A DNA stretch of 64,000 nt from contig DHVT01000011.1 in assembly GCA_002412775.1 (NCBI GenBank), forward strand, positions 278,431-342,430, read 5' to 3'. Made by a program: the position numbers and the translations under genes. The stretch comes from Firmicutes bacterium UBA5201. Its GTDB lineage: Bacteria > Bacillota > Clostridia > Peptostreptococcales > Acidaminobacteraceae. Of this stretch, positions 44,997 to 53,394 are shown in pieces (position 1 is the stretch's first letter; each line of letters starts with the position of its first letter). Under the pieces are notes generated by a model. The model made no database searches. It had not been told where the DNA came from and saw only the letters and a program-made list of their open reading frames with translations.

Positions 44997-45716
44997 ATGA
45001 AGAAATTTTTAAAACGCCTCATGCTATTGATTTTACTGGGGGCACTGGTATATGGGGCTTATTATGTCTATGGGAATACGGAGATTCTTCGTATCCAAGA
45101 AATTGAATATAATTTGAATGACAATATAGATCTTTATGAAATTCAAAGATATTCCAAAGTGGAACTGGGGACCTCGTATTTCATGGTCAAACCGCGCGAA
45201 GTGAAGACTCAACTGGAGACACATCCCTATATTGAGTCTGTCAAGGTCGAAAAGAAGTTTCCACACACTCTTAAACTTGACATTGTATACAGAGAACATT
45301 ACTTCAACATCGTTTATTCTGATATCATATTGTCTCTGGATGACTCACTGCATGTACTCAAGGTTCTGGATGAACCTATGGATGGCTATACTGTTGAGGG
45401 GTTTGCGTTTGACAGTTTCTCAACAGGTCAGACAATCATCGTTCAGAAAAAGTACTTGCTGGAGAATATCGTACTCTTGATCCAATTGCTCAAAAAAAGT
45501 CATATTGAGGAAATTCCGATCATCAGTTATGAACACGACGGCATAATGCTGAGATTCGGGGAACTGAAAGTGAGATTCGGGAACGGTTCTGAAATTGAAA
45601 GCAAATTCAATGACTTCATCAATATATATGAAGCTTTGAAGTCAGAAGATATAATAACTGGAACTATAGACGTCAGCAGTGCAGGTCTACCTGTCTATAG
45701 ACCTTTTGGAGAGTAG
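44997..45716 (+). CDS. FtsQ/DivIB cell division protein
   Basis: 239 residues. Short basic N-terminus, one membrane segment (about 7-25), then a POTRA domain (about 30-100, including VKTQLETHPYIESVKVEKKFP) and a beta domain. The topology, the POTRA pattern and the place after murG identify it as DivIB/FtsQ, which links FtsL and FtsB in the divisome. Length is somewhat short of DivIB of Bacillus (about 260). Confidence 0.88.
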   Translation: MKKFLKRLMLLILLGALVYGAYYVYGNTEILRIQEIEYNLNDNIDLYEIQRYSKVELGTSYFMVKPREVKTQLETHPYIESVKVEKKFPHTLKLDIVYREHYFNIVYSDIILSLDDSLHVLKVLDEPMDGYTVEGFAFDSFSTGQTIIVQKKYLLENIVLLIQLLKKSHIEEIPIISYEHDGIMLRFGELKVRFGNGSEIESKFNDFINIYEALKSEDIITGTIDVSSAGLPVYRPFGE

Positions 45717-45724
45717 GTGAATCA

Positions 45725-46435
45725 ATGAAAAAAGATTATTTTTGGATAGGTCTTGCATGCATCGTTTTAGGCGTGTTCATCGCATTTCAGATGAAATTTA
45801 TACAAGGCACATATTTGAACGGTTCGACACCGACGCAGAAAACAGTTGGCATACTTAATGAGCTTGCCGCAGTAAATGCTGAAAAAGAGAAATTGATTGA
45901 AGAAATCTCGAGGCTTGAGGACCAATTGGATGAAATTCAAGATTCCGCATCGAATGAAAATGCGATCATCAAGAATCTTACTGATGAGTTGAATCGGTTC
46001 AAGTCCTTTTCCGGCATGACAAAGGTTTCTGGAACGGGAATAATGATTACGATAGACAACCCGCCACAGGATGTGAATCTAGGACTGGATAAGAATATCG
46101 CATACGATTACAAATTGATTTTGGATCTGATCAACGAACTCAACTCTGCCGGGGCTGAAGCTATAGCCATAAATGAGCAGCGAATGGTCAACAATACGGA
46201 GGTCAGATTGGCAGGAACCCAAGTGAACGTCAATACAATTCCAATCAGCCCACCTTTTGTGATCAAAGCCATCGGAAATTCCAGAACCCTTGATGGAGCA
46301 TTGAATCAGAGATTTGGAATTGTTCAGAACATCCGGGAAATCGGTTATTACATCGAAGTGAAACAAGTGGAGACTATTGAGTTGCCGGCATTTAACGGCA
46401 GCATCAAATTTCAATACGCCAATACTGTGAGGTAA
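45725..46435 (+). CDS. DUF881 family protein (YlxW-like), first copy
   Basis: 236 residues. N-terminal membrane segment (about 5-23), coiled coil (about 50-95, with EISRLEDQLDEIQ), then the DUF881 domain (AGAEAIAINEQRM and FVIKAIGNSRTLDGAL). This family sits next to sbp and ftsZ in many Firmicutes; function unknown. It starts eight bases after ftsQ. A paralogue follows after nine bases. Confidence 0.88.
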   Translation: MKKDYFWIGLACIVLGVFIAFQMKFIQGTYLNGSTPTQKTVGILNELAAVNAEKEKLIEEISRLEDQLDEIQDSASNENAIIKNLTDELNRFKSFSGMTKVSGTGIMITIDNPPQDVNLGLDKNIAYDYKLILDLINELNSAGAEAIAINEQRMVNNTEVRLAGTQVNVNTIPISPPFVIKAIGNSRTLDGALNQRFGIVQNIREIGYYIEVKQVETIELPAFNGSIKFQYANTVR

Positions 46436-46444
46436 GGTGAGTTA

Positions 46445-47149
46445 ATGTCCAATAAAAAAAACGTCCTCATTTTTTTATCAGTGTTGCTTGGAATTTTCAT
46501 CGCACTGCAAGTGAGGTTGGTTTCCAGCGGTGCCAAATACATGTCCATAAAAGATATGTATGCTTATAGCATCGAACTTGAAAGCCAAAAATCGGAAATA
46601 GACCAATTGAATAGCAAAATAAATGAAATCAAGTCTCAAATTGACGCTTATCAAACAGCGAAAGACGACGAAGAAATCGACTATGAGGCATTTCTCAAGT
46701 CGGAAATCGAGTCGACCCGTAAAATCGCAGGTTTGACGAACCTTGAAGGCCCTGGAGTAATAATCATTGTTACTGACGGCACAAGGGAACTGGGGGAGAA
46801 CGAAAACCCGAACAATTTACTTGTTCACGACATTGACATCAGAGCGATGGTCGATGATCTCAGAAATGCCGGTGCCGAAGCAATATCCATAAACAATGAA
46901 CGTGTTGTTTTCAACAAGTCCAAGGTACAGTGTACAGGACCGACTATAAAAGTGAATGATCAAGTATTCGCACCACCTTATATCATACAAGCCATTGGAG
47001 ATCGCAAATTTCTGGAGTCGGCAATCAATGCTCCCGGAAGTTATAGTGAGAGCCTCAGGCAATGGGGACTTTTCGTGGAAGTCAACACTTCCATCAATAT
47101 CAACATTCCCGCGTATGATGGATTTGTGGATTATCAATACTTGAATTAA
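46445..47149 (+). CDS. DUF881 family protein (YlxW-like), second copy
   Basis: 234 residues with the same layout as its upstream neighbour: membrane segment (about 7-23), coiled coil (about 40-75), DUF881 domain (AGAEAISINNERV, YIIQAIGDRKFLESAI). The two are clearly paralogous but diverged, so the duplication is old. No separate promoter was seen. Confidence 0.88.
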   Translation: MSNKKNVLIFLSVLLGIFIALQVRLVSSGAKYMSIKDMYAYSIELESQKSEIDQLNSKINEIKSQIDAYQTAKDDEEIDYEAFLKSEIESTRKIAGLTNLEGPGVIIIVTDGTRELGENENPNNLLVHDIDIRAMVDDLRNAGAEAISINNERVVFNKSKVQCTGPTIKVNDQVFAPPYIIQAIGDRKFLESAINAPGSYSESLRQWGLFVEVNTSININIPAYDGFVDYQYLN

Positions 47150-47166
47150 CGAATGGAGGCGAGATT

Positions 47167-47511
47167 ATGATTATTGCGATACTAGGTATATTGGCGGGTA
47201 TTTTGATCGGTCTTTATTTGCCATACGAGTTTTCGACTATTTCATCCCTATATATTTCAGTGGGAATATTGGCGGCAATTGACTCCATTTTGGGTGCGCT
47301 CAGAGCCAGTTTGGAAGATAAATTTGACGCTGTGATATTTTTCAGTGGTTTTATTGTCAATGCACTTTTGGCGATCAGCCTTTCATATTTGGGAGACAAG
47401 CTCGGAGTGCCGATTTATTATGCTGCCATATTTGTTTTTGGAACCCGTCTTTTCAACAATATCGGAAGTATAAGACGCTATACCATAGACAAATATCGAG
47501 GAAAAATATGA
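47167..47511 (+). CDS. sbp: Small basic protein (DUF1290, Sbp/YlxX)
   Basis: 114 residues with three or four hydrophobic segments. LPYEFSTISSLYISVGILAAIDSILGALRA is the DUF1290 core. The family is encoded between divIB and ftsA/ftsZ in Firmicutes; its role is not known. Last gene of this transcription unit; ftsZ has its own promoter downstream. Confidence 0.92.
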   Translation: MIIAILGILAGILIGLYLPYEFSTISSLYISVGILAAIDSILGALRASLEDKFDAVIFFSGFIVNALLAISLSYLGDKLGVPIYYAAIFVFGTRLFNNIGSIRRYTIDKYRGKI

Positions 47512-47579
47512 TTTTATAAGCCTTTGGACCTGGATTGTCTTGACTTTATCAAAAAAAATCAATTTTTCCAAAAAAAATA

Positions 47580-47608
47580 TTCCATAATAACAAAAAAGAG
47601 TATATACT
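47580..47608 (+). promoter_or_regulatory. Promoter of ftsZ
   Basis: TTCCAT (47580-47585), a 17-base spacer, and TATACT (47603-47608). It would give a leader of about 165 bases before the ftsZ start codon. Confidence 0.6.
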
Positions 47609-47625
47609 ATATGTAGTGGAGCTCT

Positions 47626-47658
47626 AGGTATTTACAGCAATACATATTGCGAATACCT
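47626..47658 (+). promoter_or_regulatory. Two-step hairpin in the ftsZ leader
   Basis: AGGTATT (47626-47632) pairs with AATACCT (47652-47658), and inside it GCAAT (47637-47641) pairs with ATTGC (47646-47650) around ACAT. It lies just after the predicted transcription start, without a following T run, so it is not a terminator. Nothing else recognisable was seen from 47659 to 47770. Confidence 0.5.
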
Positions 47659-47781
47659 ACGAAATTCATCAGGATTGTTTTATGGATGTAGCAAATTATT
47701 GCAGATAATTAAAGTAGCACGTTTATATCATAGATTATAAACACCTGAAAGTTATTACTTTGCGGGATAAGGAGGATTTAC

Positions 47782-48861
47782 ATGTTAGAATTTGATGTTG
47801 CTGTTGAAGAATTTGCCCAGCTTAAAGTAATTGGTGTTGGCGGTGGAGGTAACAACGCTGTCAACAGAATGATCAAGTCGAATCTCAAAGGCGTTCAATT
47901 CATTGCAATCAACACAGATAAACAAGCACTCTACAGCTCGGCTGCAGAATATAAATTGCAAATTGGCGAGAAATTGACACGCGGACTTGGAGCGGGTGCG
48001 AATCCAGAAGTGGGCAAGAAGGCCGCTGAGGAAAGTAGAGACGATATTTATCAGGCGCTTCAAGGTGCGGATATGGTGTTCATCACTGCTGGTATGGGTG
48101 GTGGAACTGGAACCGGAGCAGCTCCAATCGTAGCTGAAATTGCAAAAGAAATGGGCATTTTGACTGTTGGGGTTGTCACAAAACCATTTTCATTTGAAGG
48201 CAAAAGAAGAATGAAACATGCTGAAGAGGGCATAGAGGAACTTAAAAGACGTGTTGATACGCTCATTACAATTCCAAATGATCGTTTGCTTGAAATCGTT
48301 GAAAAAAGAACTTCAATCCTCGATGCGTTCACTATAGCGGATGATGTGCTCAGACAAGGTGTTCAGGGTATTTCCAATACCATTACTGAAACCGGACTGA
48401 TCAATGTGGATTTCGCAGACGTCAAGACCATCATGTATGAACAAGGTCTCGCTCACATGGGTATTGGTTCTTCAAGTGGTGACGATCGTGCGATCGACGC
48501 AACGAATCAGGCCATCCATAGTCCATTACTTGAAACTTCCATCAAGGGTTCCAAAGGAATTCTGCTGAACATCAGAGGTGGAAAATCACTTGGAATGATG
48601 GAAATACAACAAGCGGCGGATTTGGTATACAGAGAAGCGGATCCAGATGCTAACATTATAATGGGTGCAGTGATCGACGAGTCCTTAAAGGACGAAATCA
48701 CTGTAACTGTAATCGCTACAGGATTCGAATCGTTTAAGCCTGAAATCAAGGCAGAGACCAAAACATTAAAAACTGAAGCCCCGAAAGTTCAACAAGTAGA
48801 AGCTGAACAGAGCGAGGATGACACCTTTGATATTCCTACATTCTTAAGAAAAAAACGATAA
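47782..48861 (+). CDS. ftsZ: Cell division protein FtsZ
   Basis: 359 residues. The tubulin signature is GGMGGGTGTGAAP, with IGVGGGGNNAVNRM at the N-terminus and the T7 loop NVDFADVKTIM. The C-terminal tail ends DTFDIPTFLRKKR, the peptide that binds SepF/FtsA. It polymerises with GTP to form the Z-ring. AAGGAGG precedes the start. ftsA, normally upstream, is missing; SepF (encoded 8 kb downstream) could serve as the membrane anchor. Confidence 0.98.
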   Translation: MLEFDVAVEEFAQLKVIGVGGGGNNAVNRMIKSNLKGVQFIAINTDKQALYSSAAEYKLQIGEKLTRGLGAGANPEVGKKAAEESRDDIYQALQGADMVFITAGMGGGTGTGAAPIVAEIAKEMGILTVGVVTKPFSFEGKRRMKHAEEGIEELKRRVDTLITIPNDRLLEIVEKRTSILDAFTIADDVLRQGVQGISNTITETGLINVDFADVKTIMYEQGLAHMGIGSSSGDDRAIDATNQAIHSPLLETSIKGSKGILLNIRGGKSLGMMEIQQAADLVYREADPDANIIMGAVIDESLKDEITVTVIATGFESFKPEIKAETKTLKTEAPKVQQVEAEQSEDDTFDIPTFLRKKR

Positions 48862-48887
48862 CCTTGCTTCTTGCAAGGTTTTATTTT
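48860..48887 (+). terminator. Terminator after ftsZ
   Basis: AACCTTGC (48860-48867) and GCAAGGTT (48873-48880), followed by TTATTTTT. Confidence 0.85.
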
Positions 48888-48918
48888 TGGATCAATTAAT
48901 TTAGTTGAGGTGATGAGT

Positions 48919-49386
48919 ATGAAGTGTCCTTATTGTAGCAGTTTAGAATCCAAGGTAATCGATTCAAGACCGACAGACGACGGTCATGTCATTAGACGTC
49001 GAAGAGAATGTATGAATTGCAAGCAACGATTTACCACTTATGAAAAAATCGAAGAGATTCCTATCATCATCGTTAAGAAAAATGGAAACCGAGAATCGTA
49101 CAACAGAATGAAGGTACTGAACGGAATCATCAGGGCTTGTGAGAAACGGCCAGTATCCATGGAACAGATGGAAAGACTGATTGATAACATCGAGTCCAAA
49201 CTTCACAGTTCCATGGAAAAGGAAATCCAGTCAGAGTGGATCGGAGAGCTTGTCATGTCGGGACTTAAGGATCTTGATGAGGTATCCTATGTCAGGTTTG
49301 CTTCTGTTTATAGACAATTTAAGGATATCAATACTTTCATAAATGAATTGACCAAGCTGTTAAATGAAAAAACCAATATAAAATAA
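48919..49386 (+). CDS. nrdR: Transcriptional repressor NrdR
   Basis: 155 residues from ATG 48919, seven bases behind GAGGTG; the MKCPYC start is the family norm. Zinc ribbon with CPYC and CMNC, then RRRRECMNCKQRFTTYE, and an ATP-cone domain (about 46-136). It represses ribonucleotide reductase genes when dATP is bound. In spore-forming Clostridia spoIIGA-sigE-sigG usually lie between ftsZ and this gene; here they do not. Confidence 0.95.
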   Translation: MKCPYCSSLESKVIDSRPTDDGHVIRRRRECMNCKQRFTTYEKIEEIPIIIVKKNGNRESYNRMKVLNGIIRACEKRPVSMEQMERLIDNIESKLHSSMEKEIQSEWIGELVMSGLKDLDEVSYVRFASVYRQFKDINTFINELTKLLNEKTNIK

Positions 49387-49390
49387 GATA

Positions 49391-49417
49391 AAGCAGTGAT
49401 TTCGCTGCTTTTTTTTA
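49391..49417 (+). terminator. Terminator after nrdR
   Basis: AAGCAG (49391-49396) and CTGCTT (49405-49410), followed by a run of T's. Confidence 0.75.
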
Positions 49418-49443
49418 AACTGTAAAAAGGCAGGTGTTTTATT

Positions 49444-50262
49444 TTGAATAACTTCAAAATGTTGGAAAGCGATCATTTGATTCATGGAATTACCACACGC
49501 TTGGGTGGTGTCAGCACCGGAGCATACTCATCCATGAATACCGGAATATTTGGTGATGATGATAGGGACAAAGTTCTTGAGAATATAAGACGAGCATTGA
49601 GTGAACTGGGAACAGATGCAAAAATAATCATTTTGGCTCAGCAGGTTCACTCGGAAAATGTGGTGATTATTGATGAAAAGACCAATTTTGACTCAATGGA
49701 AAGAGTCGAACTTGAAAACACGCCTCTTGATGGATTTGAAATGTATATATCAGCTGTCACAGATGGTTTGATGACCAACCGAAAAGATGTGATTTTAGTG
49801 ACTTTTTATGCTGACTGTGTTCCTTTGATCTTATACGATCCAGTTAAACATGTTGTGGCGACGGTTCATAGTGGTTGGGTGGGTACGGCCAAGGCGGTTG
49901 GAGTTGAAGCAGTCCGTAAAATGGTTTCTGAATATGGTTCTTCCGAATCGGATATCAAGGTTGGAATTGGGCACAGTGCTGGAATTTGCTGTTATGAAAT
50001 CGGAGATGATGTCATTGATGCGCTCAAAATGAAATTTTCGGTGGATGCATTGAGGGACTTTGTCATTCCGAAAAGATACGGCAAATACATGATTGACCTG
50101 AAAGAAGCTAACGCCAAACTTTTTAGGGATGCGGGAATTTTACAAAAGCATCTGGAGATCGATTCAGATTGCACCATCTGCAATCCTGAAAAATACCATT
50201 CACATCGGAGAGCAAAAGGAGGCAAACGTGGTATGATGAGTGCCATAGTCCAACTCAAATAA
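49444..50262 (+). CDS. Laccase-domain protein (YlmD/YfiH, purine nucleoside phosphorylase type)
   Basis: 272 residues from TTG, eight bases after GGCAGGTG. Family motifs: TRLGGVSTGAYSSMN, QQVHSENV, ADCVPLILYDPVKHVVATVHSGWVGT (metal-site Cys and His) and HRRAKGGKRGMMSAIV. Members cleave purine nucleosides or oxidise phenols and are in the YlmD position of the division cluster in Firmicutes. FtsZ and the ylm genes lie around it. Confidence 0.9.
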   Translation: MNNFKMLESDHLIHGITTRLGGVSTGAYSSMNTGIFGDDDRDKVLENIRRALSELGTDAKIIILAQQVHSENVVIIDEKTNFDSMERVELENTPLDGFEMYISAVTDGLMTNRKDVILVTFYADCVPLILYDPVKHVVATVHSGWVGTAKAVGVEAVRKMVSEYGSSESDIKVGIGHSAGICCYEIGDDVIDALKMKFSVDALRDFVIPKRYGKYMIDLKEANAKLFRDAGILQKHLEIDSDCTICNPEKYHSHRRAKGGKRGMMSAIVQLK

Positions 50263-50271
50263 TAATAAGTA

Positions 50272-50300
50272 TTGAAATTGTGCCTGAATTGTATTACAAT
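50272..50300 (+). promoter_or_regulatory. Promoter of the DUF512-der operon
   Basis: TTGAAA (50272-50277), a 17-base spacer, and TACAAT (50295-50300), 48 bases before ATG 50348. Confidence 0.7.
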
Positions 50301-50347
50301 TATCTATTGTACGATTGTTGTTTTTACAGGTTTGGAAAGGTGATCCG

Positions 50348-51664
50348 ATGAATCATATCAAAAAAGTGTATGAAAATTCTATAGCAGAGGAACTCGAAGT
50401 CGAAGAGGGCGATGTCCTTTTATCCATCAATGGGCGTGAAATTGTTGACATCATGGACTTTATTTACTTGTGTCACGATGAATATATAGAAGTTGACATA
50501 CAAAAAAAGTCTGGAGAAATCTGGTCACTTGAAATTGATAAAGAGTATGATGAACCTCTTGGAATTGATTTCGTCAATCCCATAATTGATCATGCCAAAA
50601 GATGTTCGAACAATTGCGTGTTTTGCTTCATAGATCAGTTACCAAAAGGGATGAGGGAAACACTATACTTTAAAGATGATGATTCCAGATTGTCCTTTCT
50701 TCAAGGCAATTTTGTGACATTGACCAATCTCAAAGAGGCGGATATCGATCGAATCATCGAATACCATATCAGCCCGATCAATGTTTCGGTACATACAACC
50801 GATCCGGAGCTTAGAAAAAAAATGCTGGGTAACAGATTTGCGGGCAACATCATGGAACGATTGGAAAAGTTGACTCAAAGTGGCATTGTGGTCAATGCCC
50901 AAATTGTACTTTGCCCCGGTTATAATGATGGAGAGGCTCTTGATCATACGCTCAACGATCTTATACGCTTTTATCCGTCATTAAACAGTGTGGCTGTAGT
51001 ACCGATTGGTCTGACCAGGCATCGCGATGGTTTGATTGAGATGAGCCCTGTGGATAAAAAAGTGGCCGAAGAAACAATAGCAATCATGGACGCTTTTCAA
51101 CATAAAATCCTCGCGATTCACGATACGAGATTCGCTTTTTTGGCAGATGAATTTTATATCCAAGCTGAACGTGATTTTCCTGAAGATGACTCCTACGAGG
51201 GGTACATCCAACTGGAGGACGGTATCGGAATGATCAGAAAACTGATCACAGAAGTGGATGAAATGCTCGAAAAAGATACAGAAAAACCAGGAGCCAAACA
51301 AAAAGTATTGGTTGTGACAGGTGTGGCCGCAAGCCCATACATGAAAACCATTTGCGATAAAATCGCTTCTAGATATCCTGATGTTCAGATTGATATCAAA
51401 ACGGTGGTCAACAACTTTTTCGGTCAACGCATCACTGTGGTTGGGCTATTGACCGGAACGGATATAAAAGCACAGCTTGGAACAGTGGATGGATATGATC
51501 GAATACTTTTACCGGAATCAATTTTTAAATCTGAAGATGTCGTTTTATTGGATGATGTCACTATAGATGATTTATCAGATTACTTTAATGTTCCCGTCTT
51601 GAAAGTCAAAGTGGATGGTGAGGATTTATTGAAACATATTTTGAATGGAGGATCCAATGAGTAG
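50348..51664 (+). CDS. DUF512 radical-SAM-like protein with PDZ domain
   Basis: 438 residues from ATG 50348, preceded by GGAAAGGTGAT; a longer frame begins at 50315. N-terminal PDZ-like domain (about 1-65), then a radical SAM core with CSNNCVFCFIDQLPKGMR, giving the CxxxCxxC 4Fe-4S cluster site, and the DUF512 domain (about 230-430). The reaction is unknown. Its neighbour Der and the overlap of eight bases (ATGAGTAG) make a link with ribosome assembly plausible but unproven. Confidence 0.85.
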   Translation: MNHIKKVYENSIAEELEVEEGDVLLSINGREIVDIMDFIYLCHDEYIEVDIQKKSGEIWSLEIDKEYDEPLGIDFVNPIIDHAKRCSNNCVFCFIDQLPKGMRETLYFKDDDSRLSFLQGNFVTLTNLKEADIDRIIEYHISPINVSVHTTDPELRKKMLGNRFAGNIMERLEKLTQSGIVVNAQIVLCPGYNDGEALDHTLNDLIRFYPSLNSVAVVPIGLTRHRDGLIEMSPVDKKVAEETIAIMDAFQHKILAIHDTRFAFLADEFYIQAERDFPEDDSYEGYIQLEDGIGMIRKLITEVDEMLEKDTEKPGAKQKVLVVTGVAASPYMKTICDKIASRYPDVQIDIKTVVNNFFGQRITVVGLLTGTDIKAQLGTVDGYDRILLPESIFKSEDVVLLDDVTIDDLSDYFNVPVLKVKVDGEDLLKHILNGGSNE

Positions 51665-52973
51665 AAATCCCATAGTGGCCGTGGTCGGTAGACCGAACGT
51701 AGGTAAGTCGACCTTTTTCAATAGAATCGCCGGAAGGAGAATCTCGATTGTTGAAGACACACCAGGTGTTACGCGTGACAGGGTTTATGCCGACTGCGAA
51801 TGGTTGACACACAATTTCACATTAATAGACACGGGTGGTATCGAACCCAACACATCGGATATCATACTGTCTCAGATGCGTGATCAGGCGCAGATCGCAA
51901 TAGATACGGCAGATGTCATTCTATTTCTATGTGACGGTAAAAACACCTATACAACAGCTGATGAAGAGATTGCACAAATGCTGAGAATCTCAAAAAAACC
52001 TGTGATTCTTGTGCTCAACAAAATTGATCAGTACAAAGAGCCTGATTTCTTTTATGATTACTATAATCTCGGATTGGGTGAACCTATTATGATTTCTTCG
52101 GTCAATGTTCTTGGAATAGGTGATCTTTTGGATGAAATCGTAAAATTGTTTCCTGAGGAATCAGAACTTGTCGAGGAAGATGATGCCATAAAGATTTGTT
52201 TCATTGGAAAACCGAATGTTGGTAAATCATCGATGGTGAACAAGATCATAGGAGAAAACCGAGTCATTGTCTCCGAAATTGCCGGTACGACCCGAGATGC
52301 GATAGACACACCTTTCGAATATAATGGACAAAAATTTGTATTGATTGATACAGCAGGGCTTAGAAGACAAAACAAAGTCAATGAGAATATAGAAAAATAT
52401 AGCGTTATTCGTACGATTTCAGCCATTGAACGATCAGATGTGTGCTTTATCATGATTGATGCCAAAGATGGCATTACCGATCAAGATAAAAAAGTGGCTG
52501 GATATGCACATGAAGCAGGCCGTGCGGCAGTGTTCGTAGTCAATAAGTGGGACTTGCTCGTCAAAGACAACGATACCCTTTATGAATTTCAAAGGGTCAT
52601 TCGCGAGCAGTTCGCTTATATGCCATACGCAACCATTATGTTCGTATCCGCTGTTACAGGACAGAGAGTTATGCAATTGCTTGATCAGGCAGTTTATGTC
52701 TCAAACAATCATGCCCTTAGAATTTCCACAGGCGTCCTCAACGACGTGCTCAATGAAGCGATGGCGCTTAATCAGCCTCCTTCGGACAAGGGTAAGAGAC
52801 TCAAGATTTACTATGCGACCCAGGCTTCAGTAAAACCGCCAACATTTGTTCTATTCGTCAATGACAAGGAATTGGCACATTTTTCATATGTCCGTTATTT
52901 GGAAAATCAAATCAGAAAGAATTTCAACTTTGAGGGGACACCTATTGTATTCAATGTGAAAGCAAGAGGCTAA
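51657..52973 (+). CDS. der: GTPase Der (EngA)
   Basis: 438 residues, the usual length, with two GTPase domains (about 1-165, 175-345) and a C-terminal KH-like domain. The two P-loops are GRPNVGKSTFFNR and GKPNVGKSSMVNK; the two NKxD motifs are NKID and NKWD. It acts in 50S ribosomal subunit assembly. The start lies in the end of the DUF512 gene, with GGAGG just before it. Confidence 0.97.
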   Translation: MSRNPIVAVVGRPNVGKSTFFNRIAGRRISIVEDTPGVTRDRVYADCEWLTHNFTLIDTGGIEPNTSDIILSQMRDQAQIAIDTADVILFLCDGKNTYTTADEEIAQMLRISKKPVILVLNKIDQYKEPDFFYDYYNLGLGEPIMISSVNVLGIGDLLDEIVKLFPEESELVEEDDAIKICFIGKPNVGKSSMVNKIIGENRVIVSEIAGTTRDAIDTPFEYNGQKFVLIDTAGLRRQNKVNENIEKYSVIRTISAIERSDVCFIMIDAKDGITDQDKKVAGYAHEAGRAAVFVVNKWDLLVKDNDTLYEFQRVIREQFAYMPYATIMFVSAVTGQRVMQLLDQAVYVSNNHALRISTGVLNDVLNEAMALNQPPSDKGKRLKIYYATQASVKPPTFVLFVNDKELAHFSYVRYLENQIRKNFNFEGTPIVFNVKARG

Positions 52974-52981
52974 CCTAGAAA

Positions 52982-53008
52982 AACCCAAGTGGATATCTTG
53001 GGTTTTTT
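52982..53008 (+). terminator. Terminator after der
   Basis: AACCCAAG (52982-52989) and CTTGGGTT (52997-53004), followed by T's to 53008. Confidence 0.85.
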
Positions 53009-53048
53009 GCATGTCATATGGGGTATAATATAATCGGGAGTGATGATT

Positions 53049-53318
53049 ATGAAATCTTTGAAATTTAAAATTGATATAGGCGACGCGCCACCAGATCCTT
53101 GGGATGAGGATCCGTTCGACGAGGATGATGATGGCGTGGGTGATCCCATTGACGATGACGATGAGTGGGACGATTGGAATGGATGGGAAGATGATTTGAT
53201 TGATGATCCTCTGAAAGAGTACGATGAAGAAGAAGATGATGATGATGATGATGACGACGATGATGACGATGAAAATGATGCAGACCTTGATTTTGCAACT
53301 ATTCAGGATGGTCTTTGA
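53049..53318 (+). CDS. Hyperacidic small protein of unknown function
   Basis: 89 residues from ATG 53049, eight bases after GGGAG at 53036-53040 (GTG at 53040 and ATG at 53043 are also in frame). Residues 1-10 (KSLKFKIDIG) are ordinary; the rest is dominated by acidic residues, 37 Asp and 9 Glu in all, with a run of 12 Asp near residue 65-76 and Trp/Pro spacers. The Asp run uses mixed GAT and GAC codons, so it is not a pure tandem repeat. A TATAAT-like box lies at 53024-53029. No domain is recognised. It sits between der and gpsA, the usual place of plsY in Clostridia. Confidence 0.6.
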   Translation: MKSLKFKIDIGDAPPDPWDEDPFDEDDDGVGDPIDDDDEWDDWNGWEDDLIDDPLKEYDEEEDDDDDDDDDDDDENDADLDFATIQDGL

Positions 53319-53328
53319 CTGCAAAATA

Positions 53329-53337
53329 TGGTATAAT
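53329..53337 (+). promoter_or_regulatory. Extended -10 promoter element before gpsA
   Basis: TGG followed by TATAAT (TGnTATAAT) at 53329-53337; no convincing -35. It lies 58 bases before the gpsA start. Confidence 0.45.
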
Positions 53338-53394
53338 AACAGATGGTGTAAAGTAAATATGGAATGATGGATATAGATTACAAGGAGGAATAAA

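Noticed and set aside
47512..47781. Small RNA gene or missed ORF in the gap before ftsZ
   Set aside because: No ORF with a ribosome site is visible, and the promoter and hairpin fit a 5' leader better.
53225..53280. Simple GAT/GAC microsatellite with no coding role
   Set aside because: The tract stays in frame inside an ORF with ribosome site and uses mixed codons, so coding is more likely, though not certain.
53065..53298. His-rich minus-strand frame
   Set aside because: It is the reverse complement of the Asp-rich tract read in another frame, without a start signal.
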